Source of the DNA: Anaerosoma tenue
Lineage (GTDB): Bacteria; Actinomycetota; Coriobacteriia; Anaerosomatales; Anaerosomataceae
DNA: 64,000 nt
NCBI RefSeq assembly: GCF_023161965.1
Contig: NZ_JALNTY010000001.1
Location: 726,501 to 790,500 of the forward strand
Reading direction: 5' to 3'
Part shown: positions 9,065-20,968 of the stretch, piece after piece
Position numbering within the stretch: the first letter of the stretch is position 1
Layout: every line of letters starts with the position of its first letter
Made by a program: the position numbers and the translations under genes
Notes under the pieces: generated by a model
The model's database searches: none
What the model was told of the DNA's origin: nothing
Seen by the model: the letters and a program-made list of their open reading frames with translations, nothing else

Positions 9065-10356
9065 AGCCGCACCACGTTCCCACCGTCGTACTGCTCGAGC
9101 GCGTTACGCGTGTCGAGCACGAGTGACGCCTCGCGCGCCACGAGGGCGTAGTCCACATCGCTGTGCGCGGTGATGATCAGCACCACGTCGGCTGCCGCGA
9201 CCGTCTCGGCGGTCAGGTCGACCGCGGGGATATCCGTCCCCGACACGGCGAAGCTCGGCACGAACGGGTCGTGGTACACCACGTCGGCTTCCTTCTCCAG
9301 GAGCAACTCGGCGATGCGGATGGCCGGCGACTCGCGCATGTCGTCGATGTCGGCCTTGTACGCCACGCCGAGCACGAGCACCTTCGAATCGGCGAGCGGC
9401 TTACGCTGCGCGTTCAGGGCATCCATGAGCCGATCGATCACGTAGTACGGCATGTTCTCGTTGATGCGGCCCGAGAGGTCGATGAACTCGGTGCGGAAGT
9501 CGAACTGCTTCGCCTTCCAGGAGAGGTAGAAGGGGTCGATCGGGATGCAGTGCCCGCCGAGTCCGGGACCGGGATAGAAGGCCATGTAGCCGAACGGCTT
9601 GGTCTTGGCCGCCTTGATGACCTCCCACAGGCTGATGCCCATGCGCTCGCAGAGCATCAGCAGCTCGTTCATCAGCGCGATGTTCACACCGCGGAAGGTG
9701 TTCTCGAGGAGCTTGGTCATCTCGGCCACGCGGGTGGAGCTCACCGGCACCACCGTATCGATGTAGCGGGCGTAGAGCGCCACTGCATTCTCGGTGCAGG
9801 CCGGCGTGACGCCGCCGATGACCTTGGGGGTGTTGCGGGTCTGGTAGACGGGGTTGCCGGGATCGACCCGCTCCGGCGAGAACGCCAGGTAGATGTCGGT
9901 TCCCACCTTGAGACCGCCCGACTCCAGGATGGGCTGGATGATCTCCTCGGTGGTGCCCGGATACGTGGTGGACTCCAGGGTGATCAGCATCTCGGGATGC
10001 AGGTACGGGGTGACCGAGCGCGCCGCGGACTCCATGTACGAGGTGTCCGGCTCCTTCATGTCATTGAGCGGCGTGGGGACGCAGATGGCGATCGCGTCCA
10101 CCTCACCGGCGCGTGAGAAATCGGTGGTCGCCGAGATGAGCCCGGCCTCCACGAGCGGGGCGAACTCCTCCTGCGGCACATCGGGGATGTAGCTCGTTCC
10201 CGCATTGACGAGGTCGGCCTTCTCGGCAGAGACCTCGAAGCCCACGACCTTGTGCCCGGCCTTGGCCATCTCCAGGGCAAGCGGCAGGCCCACATAGCCC
10301 AGCCCTACGACCCCGAGGACCGCTTCTCCGCTCTCGATCCGCTCCTTGAGTCCCAT
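9061..10356 (-). CDS. wbpA: UDP-N-acetylglucosamine 6-dehydrogenase (WbpA/WecC type)
   Basis: First enzyme of the UDP-diacetamido-uronate route: it oxidises the 6-hydroxyl of UDP-GlcNAc to a carboxylate with NAD+. The 431 residues include 'GVVGLGYVGLPLALEMAKAG', the middle-domain 'LLENTFRGVNIALMNELL', and the catalytic cysteine in 'GPGLGGHCIPIDPFYLSWK'. GGHCIPIDP marks N-acetylhexosamine dehydrogenases, unlike the GGSCFPKD of the ugd product at 1864. The C-terminal UDP-binding domain includes 'KADIDDMRESPAIRIAELL'. It is the first gene of the four-gene sugar set. Substrate GlcNAc versus ManNAc cannot be settled by motif alone; the wbpB/D/E neighbours favour GlcNAc. Confidence 0.88.
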   Translation of the reverse strand: MGLKERIESGEAVLGVVGLGYVGLPLALEMAKAGHKVVGFEVSAEKADLVNAGTSYIPDVPQEEFAPLVEAGLISATTDFSRAGEVDAIAICVPTPLNDMKEPDTSYMESAARSVTPYLHPEMLITLESTTYPGTTEEIIQPILESGGLKVGTDIYLAFSPERVDPGNPVYQTRNTPKVIGGVTPACTENAVALYARYIDTVVPVSSTRVAEMTKLLENTFRGVNIALMNELLMLCERMGISLWEVIKAAKTKPFGYMAFYPGPGLGGHCIPIDPFYLSWKAKQFDFRTEFIDLSGRINENMPYYVIDRLMDALNAQRKPLADSKVLVLGVAYKADIDDMRESPAIRIAELLLEKEADVVYHDPFVPSFAVSGTDIPAVDLTAETVAAADVVLIITAHSDVDYALVAREASLVLDTRNALEQYDGGNVVRL

Positions 10357-10407
10357 CTCATCCCTCTCGTGTATCGTGCCAGCCGCGCGACTCGCCGCCG
10401 GGCAACC

Positions 10408-10833
10408 CTATGATTCTATCGCGAACATCAGCGTGCCGGAGCATGCCAGCGCCTCGCCCACCAGAGCGCGCGCCTCGCCGAACCCGATCCTGCCGCGCGC
10501 CTTGGTGATGTCCACACGCATGGTGAGCGTGTCTCCGGGCACGACCTGACGCTTGAACCGCACCTGGTCGATCCCGGCGAAGAACGCGATCTTGCCCTGG
10601 CTCTCCGGGCGCGAGAGCAGCGCAACCGCCCCCACCTGCGCCATCGCCTCCACGATGAGCACGCCCGGCATCACCGGGTGCGACGGGAAGTGCCCGGGCA
10701 CCCAGAACGCGTCGGAGCGCACGTCGAGCTCACCTGTGGCGCTCACCCCCGGCTCCAGCTCGAGCACGCGATCTACGAGCAGGAACGGATGCCTGTGGGG
10801 GATGATCTTCTCGATCGCCTCTCGGTCGAGCAT
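10408..10833 (-). CDS. fabZ: (3R)-hydroxyacyl-ACP dehydratase FabZ
   Basis: 141-residue hotdog-fold dehydratase of type II fatty acid synthesis, removing water from 3-hydroxyacyl-ACP. The catalytic histidine lies in 'IIPHRHPFLLVDRVLEL', and the catalytic glutamate in 'GHFPSHPVMPGVLIVEAMAQ'. Both motifs are complete and the length is normal. It lies 9 bases downstream of murA, so the two probably share a transcript. fabZ next to lipid or envelope genes is common. AGGAG precedes the ATG at 10833. Confidence 0.95.
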   Translation of the reverse strand: MLDREAIEKIIPHRHPFLLVDRVLELEPGVSATGELDVRSDAFWVPGHFPSHPVMPGVLIVEAMAQVGAVALLSRPESQGKIAFFAGIDQVRFKRQVVPGDTLTMRVDITKARGRIGFGEARALVGEALACSGTLMFAIES

Positions 10834-10842
10834 CGCTGTCTC

Positions 10843-12099
10843 CTATTCCTCGCTCATACGCACATCGGCGCCCAAGGACGCCAGCTTGCCGGTGAAGTCT
10901 TCGTAGCCCCGCTCGATGTGATGGACCCCGGTGACGACCGTCTGCCCCTCGGCCACAAGCCCGGCGAGCACCAGCGCCGCGCCACCGCGGAGGTCCGGCG
11001 AACAGACAGGGGCGCCCTCGAGGCGGTCCACGCCGCGCACGAGAGCACGATGCCCCTCGATGTCGATGTCGGCGCCCATGCGCTTGATCTCGTCGGCGAA
11101 CATGAAGCGGTTCTCGAACACGTTCTCCGTGATCACTGAATCACCCTGCGCGAGCGCCATGAGCGCCATGAACTGCGCCTGCATGTCGGTGGGGAACCCC
11201 GGATGCGGCAGCGTCGCGATATCCACCGGCACGACCGGCTCGGTACGCGAGATCGTGACCGACTCACCAGCCACAACCATCTCGCACCCCGCAGCGCCGA
11301 GCTTGTTGAGCAGCATCTCCAGGTGTGAGGGATCGAAGCCCGTGACCGTGACGGGGCCGCCGGCGAGCGCCCCTGCCACCAGGAACGTCCCCGCCTCGAT
11401 GCGATCGCCGATCGTGGTGTGCTCGGCTGGTGTCAGCGTTCGCACGCCCTCGATCTCAAGCGTCGAGGAGCCGCGTCCCGAGATGCGGGCGCCCATCGAC
11501 GTGAGCATGTCCACCAGGTCGCCGATCTCGGGCTCCCGGGCGGCGTTGTCGATCACGGTCACACCCTCGGCCAGGACCGAAGCCATGAGCAGGTTCTCCG
11601 TGGCGCCTACGCTGGGGAAGTCGAGTATCACCTGCGCGCCCCGGAGGCCTTCCGGCGCCGCGGCGTCGATGAACCCGTGTTCGAACGACACGTCCACGCC
11701 GAGGTGCTCGAGACCGTGGACGTGCATGTCGATCTTCCGCGACCCGATGTTGCAGCCGCCCGGCATCGCCACGCGCGCATGCCCGAAGCGGGCGACGAGC
11801 GGGCCGAGCACGACGATCGAGGCCCGCATCTGGGCCACGAGCTCGTACGGGGTCTCCACCGAGGTGACGTCCGACGCATCGACGCGGACGGTGTGGTCTT
11901 CACGGGTCACGCGCGCACCGAGGCCTTCGAGCACGCGCGCCATCACGTCCACGTCGCTGATGGCCGGGACGTTGTGTATGACCGATTCCCCGGGCGCGAG
12001 CAACGCCGCCGCCATGAGCTTGAGCGCCGAATTCTTCGCGCCACCCGCACGGACCGACCCCGAGAGCGGGCGGCCGCCGGTGACGATGATTGACGGCAT
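10843..12099 (-). CDS. murA: UDP-N-acetylglucosamine 1-carboxyvinyltransferase MurA
   Basis: Commits UDP-GlcNAc to peptidoglycan by adding enolpyruvate from PEP. The 418-residue protein has the inside-out alpha/beta barrel repeats of the EPSP synthase family, with 'GGAKNSALKLMAAALLA' (substrate lysine and asparagine) near the N-terminus. The loop 'MPGGCNIGSRKIDMHVHGLE' carries the catalytic cysteine, so the enzyme should be the fosfomycin-sensitive Cys type. The C-terminal 'RGGAALVLAGLVAEGQT' is conserved. It shares the UDP-GlcNAc pool with the dehydrogenase at 9061. AAAGGATC lies upstream of the ATG. Confidence 0.95.
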   Translation of the reverse strand: MPSIIVTGGRPLSGSVRAGGAKNSALKLMAAALLAPGESVIHNVPAISDVDVMARVLEGLGARVTREDHTVRVDASDVTSVETPYELVAQMRASIVVLGPLVARFGHARVAMPGGCNIGSRKIDMHVHGLEHLGVDVSFEHGFIDAAAPEGLRGAQVILDFPSVGATENLLMASVLAEGVTVIDNAAREPEIGDLVDMLTSMGARISGRGSSTLEIEGVRTLTPAEHTTIGDRIEAGTFLVAGALAGGPVTVTGFDPSHLEMLLNKLGAAGCEMVVAGESVTISRTEPVVPVDIATLPHPGFPTDMQAQFMALMALAQGDSVITENVFENRFMFADEIKRMGADIDIEGHRALVRGVDRLEGAPVCSPDLRGGAALVLAGLVAEGQTVVTGVHHIERGYEDFTGKLASLGADVRMSEE

Positions 12100-12199
12100 C
12101 GGTGCGGATCCTTTCGATGGGTTCGTGCTTAGCAGGGTAACGGACGAGCCATGACAGCGCCAACGCGCCGGCGCTGCTGTTGCCGACCCGTGACGCGCT

Positions 12200-12231
12200 G
12201 CGTGGCGGGTCCGTCATCGGACCCGCCACGC
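12200..12231 (-). terminator. Strong hairpin after the atp operon
   Basis: A perfect 13-base inverted repeat, GCGTGGCGGGTCC (12200-12212) and its complement (12219-12231), encloses a 6-base loop. It lies 22 bases past the atpC stop in the 153-base gap before murA. No T-run follows on the minus strand, so it may act with Rho or as an mRNA-stabilising end rather than as a classical intrinsic terminator. The rest of the gap should hold the murA promoter, but no convincing hexamers were seen. Confidence 0.6.
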
Positions 12232-12253
12232 GTGAACTCGATCGAAAGCCGCG

Positions 12254-12688
12254 TCACGACCGCCGCTCGGCCACCTGCAGCTGGATCTCGCACCACTTCA
12301 GGTCGGCCTCGCACTCGTCGATCGCGGAGGGCTCGCGCTCCATGAGCGGCTTGGCCTTCATCTCGGCCATACGCTGCTCGGCGAGTTCCTTGGCGCGAGT
12401 TGCGCGCTCCACATCCACGCGTGACGCGTGCTCGGCGGCGTCGGCCAGCACGATCACCTTGTCCTGGTGCACCTGCAGGTACCCGCCGGAGACCGCGAAC
12501 CACTCCACGTCCTTGTTGTCGTTGTAGCGGACACGCAACTCGCCCGGCCGCAGAACGGTCACGAGCGGCGCGTGGAGCGGCATGATGCCGACCTCGCCGT
12601 CGAGCGTGGGAGCGATGACCATCTCCACCTCGTTGGTGTAGACGATCTTCTCCGGCGTGACGATCTCGCAGAGGAGGGTACGGGCCAT
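12254..12688 (-). CDS. atpC: ATP synthase F1 subunit epsilon
   Basis: 144 residues. The N-terminal beta-sandwich contains 'DGEVGIMPLHAPLVTVLRPG', the family hallmark, and the C-terminal part is a helical hairpin rich in Arg, Glu and Ala ('ERATRAKELAEQRMAEMKAK'). Epsilon sits on the central stalk and can inhibit ATP hydrolysis. It starts 2 bases after the atpD stop and is last in the operon. The C-terminus is slightly longer than usual. Confidence 0.95.
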   Translation of the reverse strand: MARTLLCEIVTPEKIVYTNEVEMVIAPTLDGEVGIMPLHAPLVTVLRPGELRVRYNDNKDVEWFAVSGGYLQVHQDKVIVLADAAEHASRVDVERATRAKELAEQRMAEMKAKPLMEREPSAIDECEADLKWCEIQLQVAERRS

Positions 12689-12690
12689 GG

Positions 12691-15028
<2,338 letters not shown>

Positions 15029-15029
15029 G

Positions 15030-16601
<1,572 letters not shown>

Positions 16602-17159
16602 TTACGCCTCACCTCCCTGACGTGTGGTAGTCAGCGCCTGGCGCACGCCATCGAGCTGGGACGTGATGGTCCCGTCGAGCACGCGGCCGGCTACATTGAT
16701 CCGGATGCCGCCGAGGATCGTCTCGTCCACCCGCTCGCGCAGGGTGACGGGACGCCCGAGGGCGGTGGAAATCTGCTTCACGAGCTTCGCCCGCAACGCA
16801 TCGTCGAGCTCGATGGCCGTGGTGACCTCGGCCACCACGATCCCACGCTCCGCCTCAGCGGTCTCAGTGAAAGCCCGGGCGAGATCGCCGAGGTTGTCAG
16901 TCATGCGTCGCTCGACCATGAGGGTCACGATCGCCAGGGTCTCGGGCGCCACCGACTCGCCGAAGATCTCGCGCAGGATGTCGCGCTTCTTCTCGGCGGG
17001 CAGGCTCGTGTCCGTGAGCGCCTGATGCAGGTCCACATGGCCGCGCACAGCCTTGACCACCGACGCGAGGTCGGCGTCGACGGCATCGACGGCATCGCTC
17101 AACGTGGCGAGCTCGAAGAGCACCCGGGCAAGGGTCTCGATCGTCTCGCTAGTTCTCAT
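16602..17159 (-). CDS. atpH: ATP synthase F1 subunit delta
   Basis: 185-residue peripheral-stalk protein that joins the F1 head to the b subunits. The N-terminal helical domain is followed by the C-terminal signature 'VAEVTTAIELDDALRAKL' and 'VTLRERVDETILGGIRINVA'. The latter contains the conserved D-x-x-I-x-G-G-x-x-I motif. The ATG at 17159 lies inside the end of atpF (11-base overlap), indicating translational coupling. Confidence 0.95.
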   Translation of the reverse strand: MRTSETIETLARVLFELATLSDAVDAVDADLASVVKAVRGHVDLHQALTDTSLPAEKKRDILREIFGESVAPETLAIVTLMVERRMTDNLGDLARAFTETAEAERGIVVAEVTTAIELDDALRAKLVKQISTALGRPVTLRERVDETILGGIRINVAGRVLDGTITSQLDGVRQALTTTRQGGEA

Positions 17160-17649
17160 TCAAGCTCCCCACTTCCGCGAGGTACTTGTCGATCAGCGCC
17201 TCGTGATCGGCCTTGGAGAGGCTCGAGCCGATGATCTTGCCAGCCACGGCAACGGAGAGGTCAGCGACCTCGCCCTTGAGCTCTGCCATGGCCGACTCCT
17301 TCTCCGCGGTGATGGCAGCCACTGCCTTGGCCTTCTCAGCCTCGGCCTCCTCGCGCGCCTTGGCGAGGATCTCGGCCTTCATCGACTCGGCCACCTTGCG
17401 GCCCTGCTCGATGACCTGCGCCGCTTCAGCACGCGCGTCGGCCATCTGCGTCTTGTACTCGTCCAGGAGCCGCTCGGCCTCGACACGCGTGTCTTCGGCC
17501 TTCTCGAGAGACTCTCTGATCTTGGTCGCACGCTCATCGAGCATCTTCGTGATCGGCGGGAACGCGAATTTCGCCAGGACGAAGAAGACGACGACGAACG
17601 CGACGATGTTCACCCACATCTCTGTGGTGTTAGGGATGATGATGTCCAC
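17149..17649 (-). CDS. atpF: ATP synthase Fo subunit b
   Basis: 166 residues. One N-terminal membrane helix ('MWVNIVAFVVVFFVLAKFAF') is followed by a long charged, Ala- and Glu-rich helix that should dimerise as the peripheral stalk. 'PPITKMLDERATKIRESLEK' is the classical boundary sequence. Only one b-type gene is present in the operon, so a homodimer is expected. It begins 31 bases after atpE. Confidence 0.95.
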   Translation of the reverse strand: MDIIIPNTTEMWVNIVAFVVVFFVLAKFAFPPITKMLDERATKIRESLEKAEDTRVEAERLLDEYKTQMADARAEAAQVIEQGRKVAESMKAEILAKAREEAEAEKAKAVAAITAEKESAMAELKGEVADLSVAVAGKIIGSSLSKADHEALIDKYLAEVGSLNEN

Positions 17650-17680
17650 GCTTGTCGCTCCTCCCGCTTTCGGTGGCCGC

Positions 17681-17893
17681 CTAGCCCGCGTTCAGAACGA
17701 AGGCGAGAACGAAACCGAGGAGACCGAGCGCCTCGATCATGCCAAGGGCGATGAACATGGTGGTCTGCAGGCGACCGGCCATCTCAGGCTGGCGAGCCAT
17801 AGACTCGATCGTCTTGGCGCCGACGATGGCCAGACCGATGGCGGCGCCGATGCCTCCGAGACCGAACGCGAGCGCAGCACCCAGAGCTTCCAT
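17681..17893 (-). CDS. atpE: ATP synthase Fo subunit c
   Basis: 70-residue hairpin of two membrane helices joined by the polar loop 'ARQPE'. The ion-binding glutamate is in the second helix ('LGMIEALGLLGFVLAF'). The residues that mark sodium-binding c rings are missing: the helix-1 Gln position is Leu, and the residue after the Glu is Ala rather than Ser/Thr. A proton-type ring is therefore predicted. The N-terminal helix is Gly/Ala rich ('GAALAFGLGGIGAAIGLAIV') as expected for tight packing. Confidence 0.96.
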   Translation of the reverse strand: MEALGAALAFGLGGIGAAIGLAIVGAKTIESMARQPEMAGRLQTTMFIALGMIEALGLLGFVLAFVLNAG

Positions 17894-17960
17894 AACTTCC
17901 TCCTTGTGGTTCCCACCCGTGGGTCCGTCCCCGGACGGGTGGCGCTTTCAATTCCCTTTA

Positions 17961-18028
17961 CGCCGCCATCGCGGCGCTCAAAACCTTCTCACGCGCCGCA
18001 TCGCGGCGCTCCGTGCCGGGCTGCCCGG
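17961..18028 (-). other. Cluster of small hairpins between atpB and atpE
   Basis: The 154-base atpB-atpE spacer is far longer than any other gap in the atp operon. It holds three short inverted repeats: CGCCGC-catc-GCGGCG (17961-17976), GCGCCGC-atc-GCGGCGC (17993-18009) and CCGGG-ctg-CCCGG (18016-18028). The first two look like a duplicated element. Stem-loops just upstream of atpE could stabilise the mRNA end or favour its translation, fitting the need for many c subunits. Function is inferred. Confidence 0.45.
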
Positions 18029-18047
18029 TGCGGCCGCCCGTGCCGCC

Positions 18048-18833
18048 CTAGTGCTCGCCCGCGTGCAGCGCGCCGTTGATATAGACGGCCGTCAGGATCG
18101 CGAAGATGTACGCCTGCAGTACCGCGACGAACAGCTCGAACGCCCTCAGGATGACCTGCATCAGGAACGAGAGGGGCAGCACGAGGGCGCTGGACACGGT
18201 GACGTGCTCGATCGCCAGCGCCATGAAGATCGCGAACACGCCGAGCATGATGTGGCCGGCGTACATGTTGGCGAAGAGTCGGATGCCCAGCGTGAACGGC
18301 CGCAGGAAGTGCGAGATGACCTCGATCACGAAGATCAGCGGCGCGAGCCAGAAGGGCGTACCGGAGGGCACGAAGCTCTTGATGTACTTGAAGAAGCCCC
18401 CGACCGCCTTCACGCCGATGGCGTTGTAGAAGATGAAGACGACGATCGCCCAGGTGAAGGTGGTGCCCACTGTCCCCGTGCCCGGAAGGGCAGGCGGGAT
18501 ATTACCGATGAGATTGTTGAAGAGCACGAAGAAGAACATCGTGCCGATGAACGGGAAGTACTTCTTGCCCTCGGGTCCCATGATGTCGACACAGACCCCG
18601 TTACGGACGAAGTCGACGCCCGCCTCGGCGAGGTTGCCGATGCCGCTCGGCACGAGCTTGGTCTTGCGGGACGCGACCACGAAGAACAGCAGCAACACCA
18701 CACATCCCACGATGAGCCAGAAGGTGTAGTTGGTCAGGCTGAAACCGGCCGCTTCGTGACCGTGTCCTCCGGACAGCGGCAGTACCGAGAGCTCGTGCAG
18801 AAGCTCTTCGATCTTGTGAGGCATCTGATCCAT
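18048..18833 (-). CDS. atpB: ATP synthase Fo subunit a
   Basis: 261-residue membrane subunit forming the two half-channels beside the c ring. Several transmembrane helices are evident. The essential arginine lies in 'RPFTLGIRLFANMYAGHIML', and the last helices include 'FELFVAVLQAYIFAILTAVY', both family signatures. 'FMFFFVLFNNLIGNIPPALPG'-like sequence (residues 91-115) marks the second helix. It follows the atpI-like gene by 17 bases. Confidence 0.96.
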   Translation of the reverse strand: MDQMPHKIEELLHELSVLPLSGGHGHEAAGFSLTNYTFWLIVGCVVLLLFFVVASRKTKLVPSGIGNLAEAGVDFVRNGVCVDIMGPEGKKYFPFIGTMFFFVLFNNLIGNIPPALPGTGTVGTTFTWAIVVFIFYNAIGVKAVGGFFKYIKSFVPSGTPFWLAPLIFVIEVISHFLRPFTLGIRLFANMYAGHIMLGVFAIFMALAIEHVTVSSALVLPLSFLMQVILRAFELFVAVLQAYIFAILTAVYINGALHAGEH

Positions 18834-18850
18834 ACTTCGAGCCTTCCTCC

Positions 18851-19153
18851 TTAGGCGGACGGGTGCGTCGTGTTGAGACGTGATGCTCTACCGGCCTCTA
18901 CCGCGAGACCAGCGATGAACGAGAGTCCAAGCGCGAGACCGAAGGGCGCAAGCCCGCCGGGAGCGAAGACGAAGTACGCCGCGAGGGCGGCGAGGGCGGC
19001 GATCATGCGCGCACCGGTGGCAAGAGCGACGACGGCGAAGCCGCGTGAGGGATTCTCAGGGGTCACGAACGATGCCGCTCTCTCCGCAACGAGCGTGAGA
19101 ACGACGCCGAGCAGCGCTCCAAGCGCCACGGCGACCACCGGGTGGCCCAACAC
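18851..19153 (-). CDS. AtpI-like small membrane protein
   Basis: 100 residues with about four predicted membrane segments ('VVAVALGALLGVVLTLVA', 'ATGARMIAALAALAAYFVF', 'FGLALGLSFIAGLAVEAG') and short charged loops. Its place as first gene before atpB is that of AtpI/AtpZ, which help assemble the c ring or carry Mg2+. Sequence in this family is poorly conserved, so position is the main evidence. The GTG start at 19153 has no clear Shine-Dalgarno site, and the exact N-terminus is uncertain. Confidence 0.6.
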   Translation of the reverse strand: MLGHPVVAVALGALLGVVLTLVAERAASFVTPENPSRGFAVVALATGARMIAALAALAAYFVFAPGGLAPFGLALGLSFIAGLAVEAGRASRLNTTHPSA

Positions 19154-19304
19154 GGAAGATGCGGTGGAAATCTCGCAGTCCCTTCACGCGATGCCCTCAT
19201 AGCAGGCGAGGTCACTCGACCGGGACAGGAGCGAACGCAGCAGGCGCGATGGGCGCGCTGTGCACGGGATCCGGGGCCCCGGGGGTGGCCTCGAAAGCGT
19301 GCCC

Positions 19305-19333
19305 ACTATACAACAACGACCTGGCCGCAACAA
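19305..19333 (-). promoter_or_regulatory. Sigma-70-type promoter for the atp operon
   Basis: Reading the minus strand, TTGTTG (complement of 19328-19333) is followed after exactly 17 bases by TATAGT (complement of 19305-19310). Both are close to TTGACA and TATAAT, and this AT-rich patch stands out in a GC-rich gap. Transcription would start near 19298 and give a ~145-base leader before the atpI-like gene. The rest of the 268-base gap (19154-19421) shows no coding signal; GGGGCCCC around 19274-19281 could fold in the leader. Confidence 0.65.
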
Positions 19334-19421
19334 CACGGAAATCCGAGGGAGACCCCTGCATGACGAGCGCTTCCAGCCGGGGCGCACGACCGGGGCGCAC
19401 GGGCCGCTCCGGAACCCTCCG

Positions 19422-20501
19422 CTACGAATCCTGGTCGTCGTGATGCGCGGCCTGGAACAGCCCCAACCAGGAGGCCATCAGCCCCGAGAGCACGGCAAGC
19501 ACGAGAAAGGTCAGCGACTTGTACAGCGTGGGCACCCAGCGCATCGCGTAGCCGCCGACAGCCAGGGCGGCGGACCACACGTAGATGATCAGCACTGTCT
19601 GCCGCTGACTGAACCCGCGCGCGAGAAGCCGGTGGTGGATGTGCCCCTTGTCGGCCCGTTGGATCGGCCGGCCGTGCCGCTTACGACGGATGATCGCCGA
19701 GAGGGTGTCGAACACCGGCACCCCGACGATGAGGATCGGCACCACGAGGGCGATCGCGGCGGTGGACTTCATCACGCCGGTAAGCGATATGCAGCCGAGG
19801 GAGAACCCGAGCAAGAGGGCGCCTGAGTCTCCCATGAACACCGAGGCAGGGTGGAAGTTGTAGCGCAGGAAACCGATACACATCCCGACGATAGCGACAG
19901 CGAGGAAAGCCGCCAGCGGCTGGTTCGACTCCAGGGCCAGAACGAACAGGCTCACCGCGGCGATAGCGGTGACCCCGGCCGCCAGGCCGTCCAGGCCGTC
20001 GATGAGGTTCACGATGTTCGCGAAGCTCACCAGCCATATGAGCGTGATCGGGATGGCCAGCACACCCAGCATGATGATGCCGCCGCTGAACGGATCGCCC
20101 ACGAATTCGATGCGGACCCCGCCCGCCACGGTGAGTCCGGCGGCGAGGATCTGACCGAGCATCTTACGGCCCGGGGGAAGATCCACGATGTCGTCCAGCA
20201 ATCCGATGGCGAACACCAGCCCGATGCCGCCGAGCACAGCGAGCGCGGCCCCGTCCGAAGCGGTGAGGATCTGCTGCCAGTCCCACTGGCGCTCGCCGAT
20301 CCACCGCACCGCAACCGCGGCGATGAGCCCGGCGAACATGCCCGCGCCGCCGATACGAGGAACCGTTCCGGTGTGGACGTGCCGCCCTCCCGCGCGGGCA
20401 ACGATCCCCCACCGCGCGCCCACAAGGCGGGCGACCGGCGTTATGAGGAGCGTGACACCGGCTGCGACCGCCAGGACGATCGCGTGCTCGACCCAGTTCA
20501 C
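19422..20501 (-). CDS. Polyprenyl-phosphate glycosyl-1-phosphate transferase (WecA/MraY family)
   Basis: Integral membrane enzyme that moves a sugar-1-phosphate from a UDP-sugar to undecaprenyl phosphate, starting polymer synthesis. The 359-residue protein has about ten membrane helices. It carries the catalytic motifs '[19 protein letters not shown]', '[16 protein letters not shown]' and '[12 protein letters not shown]'. It also has '[19 protein letters not shown]', the HIHH loop typical of WecA-like (GlcNAc-1-P) rather than MraY enzymes. It could prime the polysaccharide encoded at 1-10356. The start at 20501 overlaps the dCMP deaminase stop by 4 bases. Confidence 0.88.
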   Translation of the reverse strand: MNWVEHAIVLAVAAGVTLLITPVARLVGARWGIVARAGGRHVHTGTVPRIGGAGMFAGLIAAVAVRWIGERQWDWQQILTASDGAALAVLGGIGLVFAIGLLDDIVDLPPGRKMLGQILAAGLTVAGGVRIEFVGDPFSGGIIMLGVLAIPITLIWLVSFANIVNLIDGLDGLAAGVTAIAAVSLFVLALESNQPLAAFLAVAIVGMCIGFLRYNFHPASVFMGDSGALLLGFSLGCISLTGVMKSTAAIALVVPILIVGVPVFDTLSAIIRRKRHGRPIQRADKGHIHHRLLARGFSQRQTVLIIYVWSAALAVGGYAMRWVPTLYKSLTFLVLAVLSGLMASWLGLFQAAHHDDQDS

Positions 20502-20956
20502 ACGCTGTCACCGCCAGCGTAGCGCACGACCTCCACGCCGGCCTCGTCGAGCATCTCGGCGGCGAGCGCGTCCGGGTACGACTCCCGGAACACGATGCGC
20601 AGAACGCCGGCGTTGATCAGGATCTTCGCGCAGAGCACGCACGGCTGGTGCGTGCAGTAGACTGTGGCTCCGTCGATCGCGGTGCCGTGCCGCGCCGCCT
20701 GGATGACCGCGTTCTGCTCGGCATGGATGCCCCGGCAGAGCTCATGCTGCGTGCCCGACGGGATCGCGCGCTGCTCGCGCAGGCATCCCACCACGTCGCA
20801 GTGAGGGAGTCCCGACGGCGCGCCGTTATACCCGGTTGCCAGGATGCGCTTGTCCTTCACGAGCACGGCGCCGATCTTCCGACGGGTACAGGTGGCCCGC
20901 TCGGCCACCTGGTCGGTGATCGCCATGAAGTACTCGTCCCACGACGGTCTCGGCAT
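20498..20956 (-). CDS. Deoxycytidylate (dCMP) deaminase
   Basis: 152-residue zinc deaminase that turns dCMP into dUMP. The zinc site is complete: histidine and catalytic glutamate in '[18 protein letters not shown]', and the two cysteines in '[18 protein letters not shown]'. The N-terminal '[19 protein letters not shown]' and '[13 protein letters not shown]' are typical of dCMP deaminases and their ComEB relatives. Together with thyX (27107) and tmk (56525) it provides a dCMP to dTDP route in this window. It sits between upp and the WecA-like gene. Confidence 0.9.
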   Translation of the reverse strand: MPRPSWDEYFMAITDQVAERATCTRRKIGAVLVKDKRILATGYNGAPSGLPHCDVVGCLREQRAIPSGTQHELCRGIHAEQNAVIQAARHGTAIDGATVYCTHQPCVLCAKILINAGVLRIVFRESYPDALAAEMLDEAGVEVVRYAGGDSV

Positions 20957-20968
20957 GAAGGGCCCCGC

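Noticed and set aside
12129-12503. Minus-strand open frame overlapping the atpC 3' end and the atp terminator
   Set aside because: It crosses a perfect 13-base hairpin, overlaps atpC out of frame and resembles nothing.
17681-17893. Sodium-dependent ATP synthase
   Set aside because: The c subunit has Leu at the helix-1 Gln position and Ala after the key Glu, unlike known Na+-binding c rings.
19154-19421. Small ORFs upstream of the atp operon as a leader peptide gene
   Set aside because: The open frames there lack ribosome sites and cross the predicted promoter; they look like chance frames in GC-rich DNA.
20498-20956. ComEB-type competence role for the dCMP deaminase
   Set aside because: No com genes are nearby and all deaminase motifs are present; a nucleotide metabolism role is simpler.
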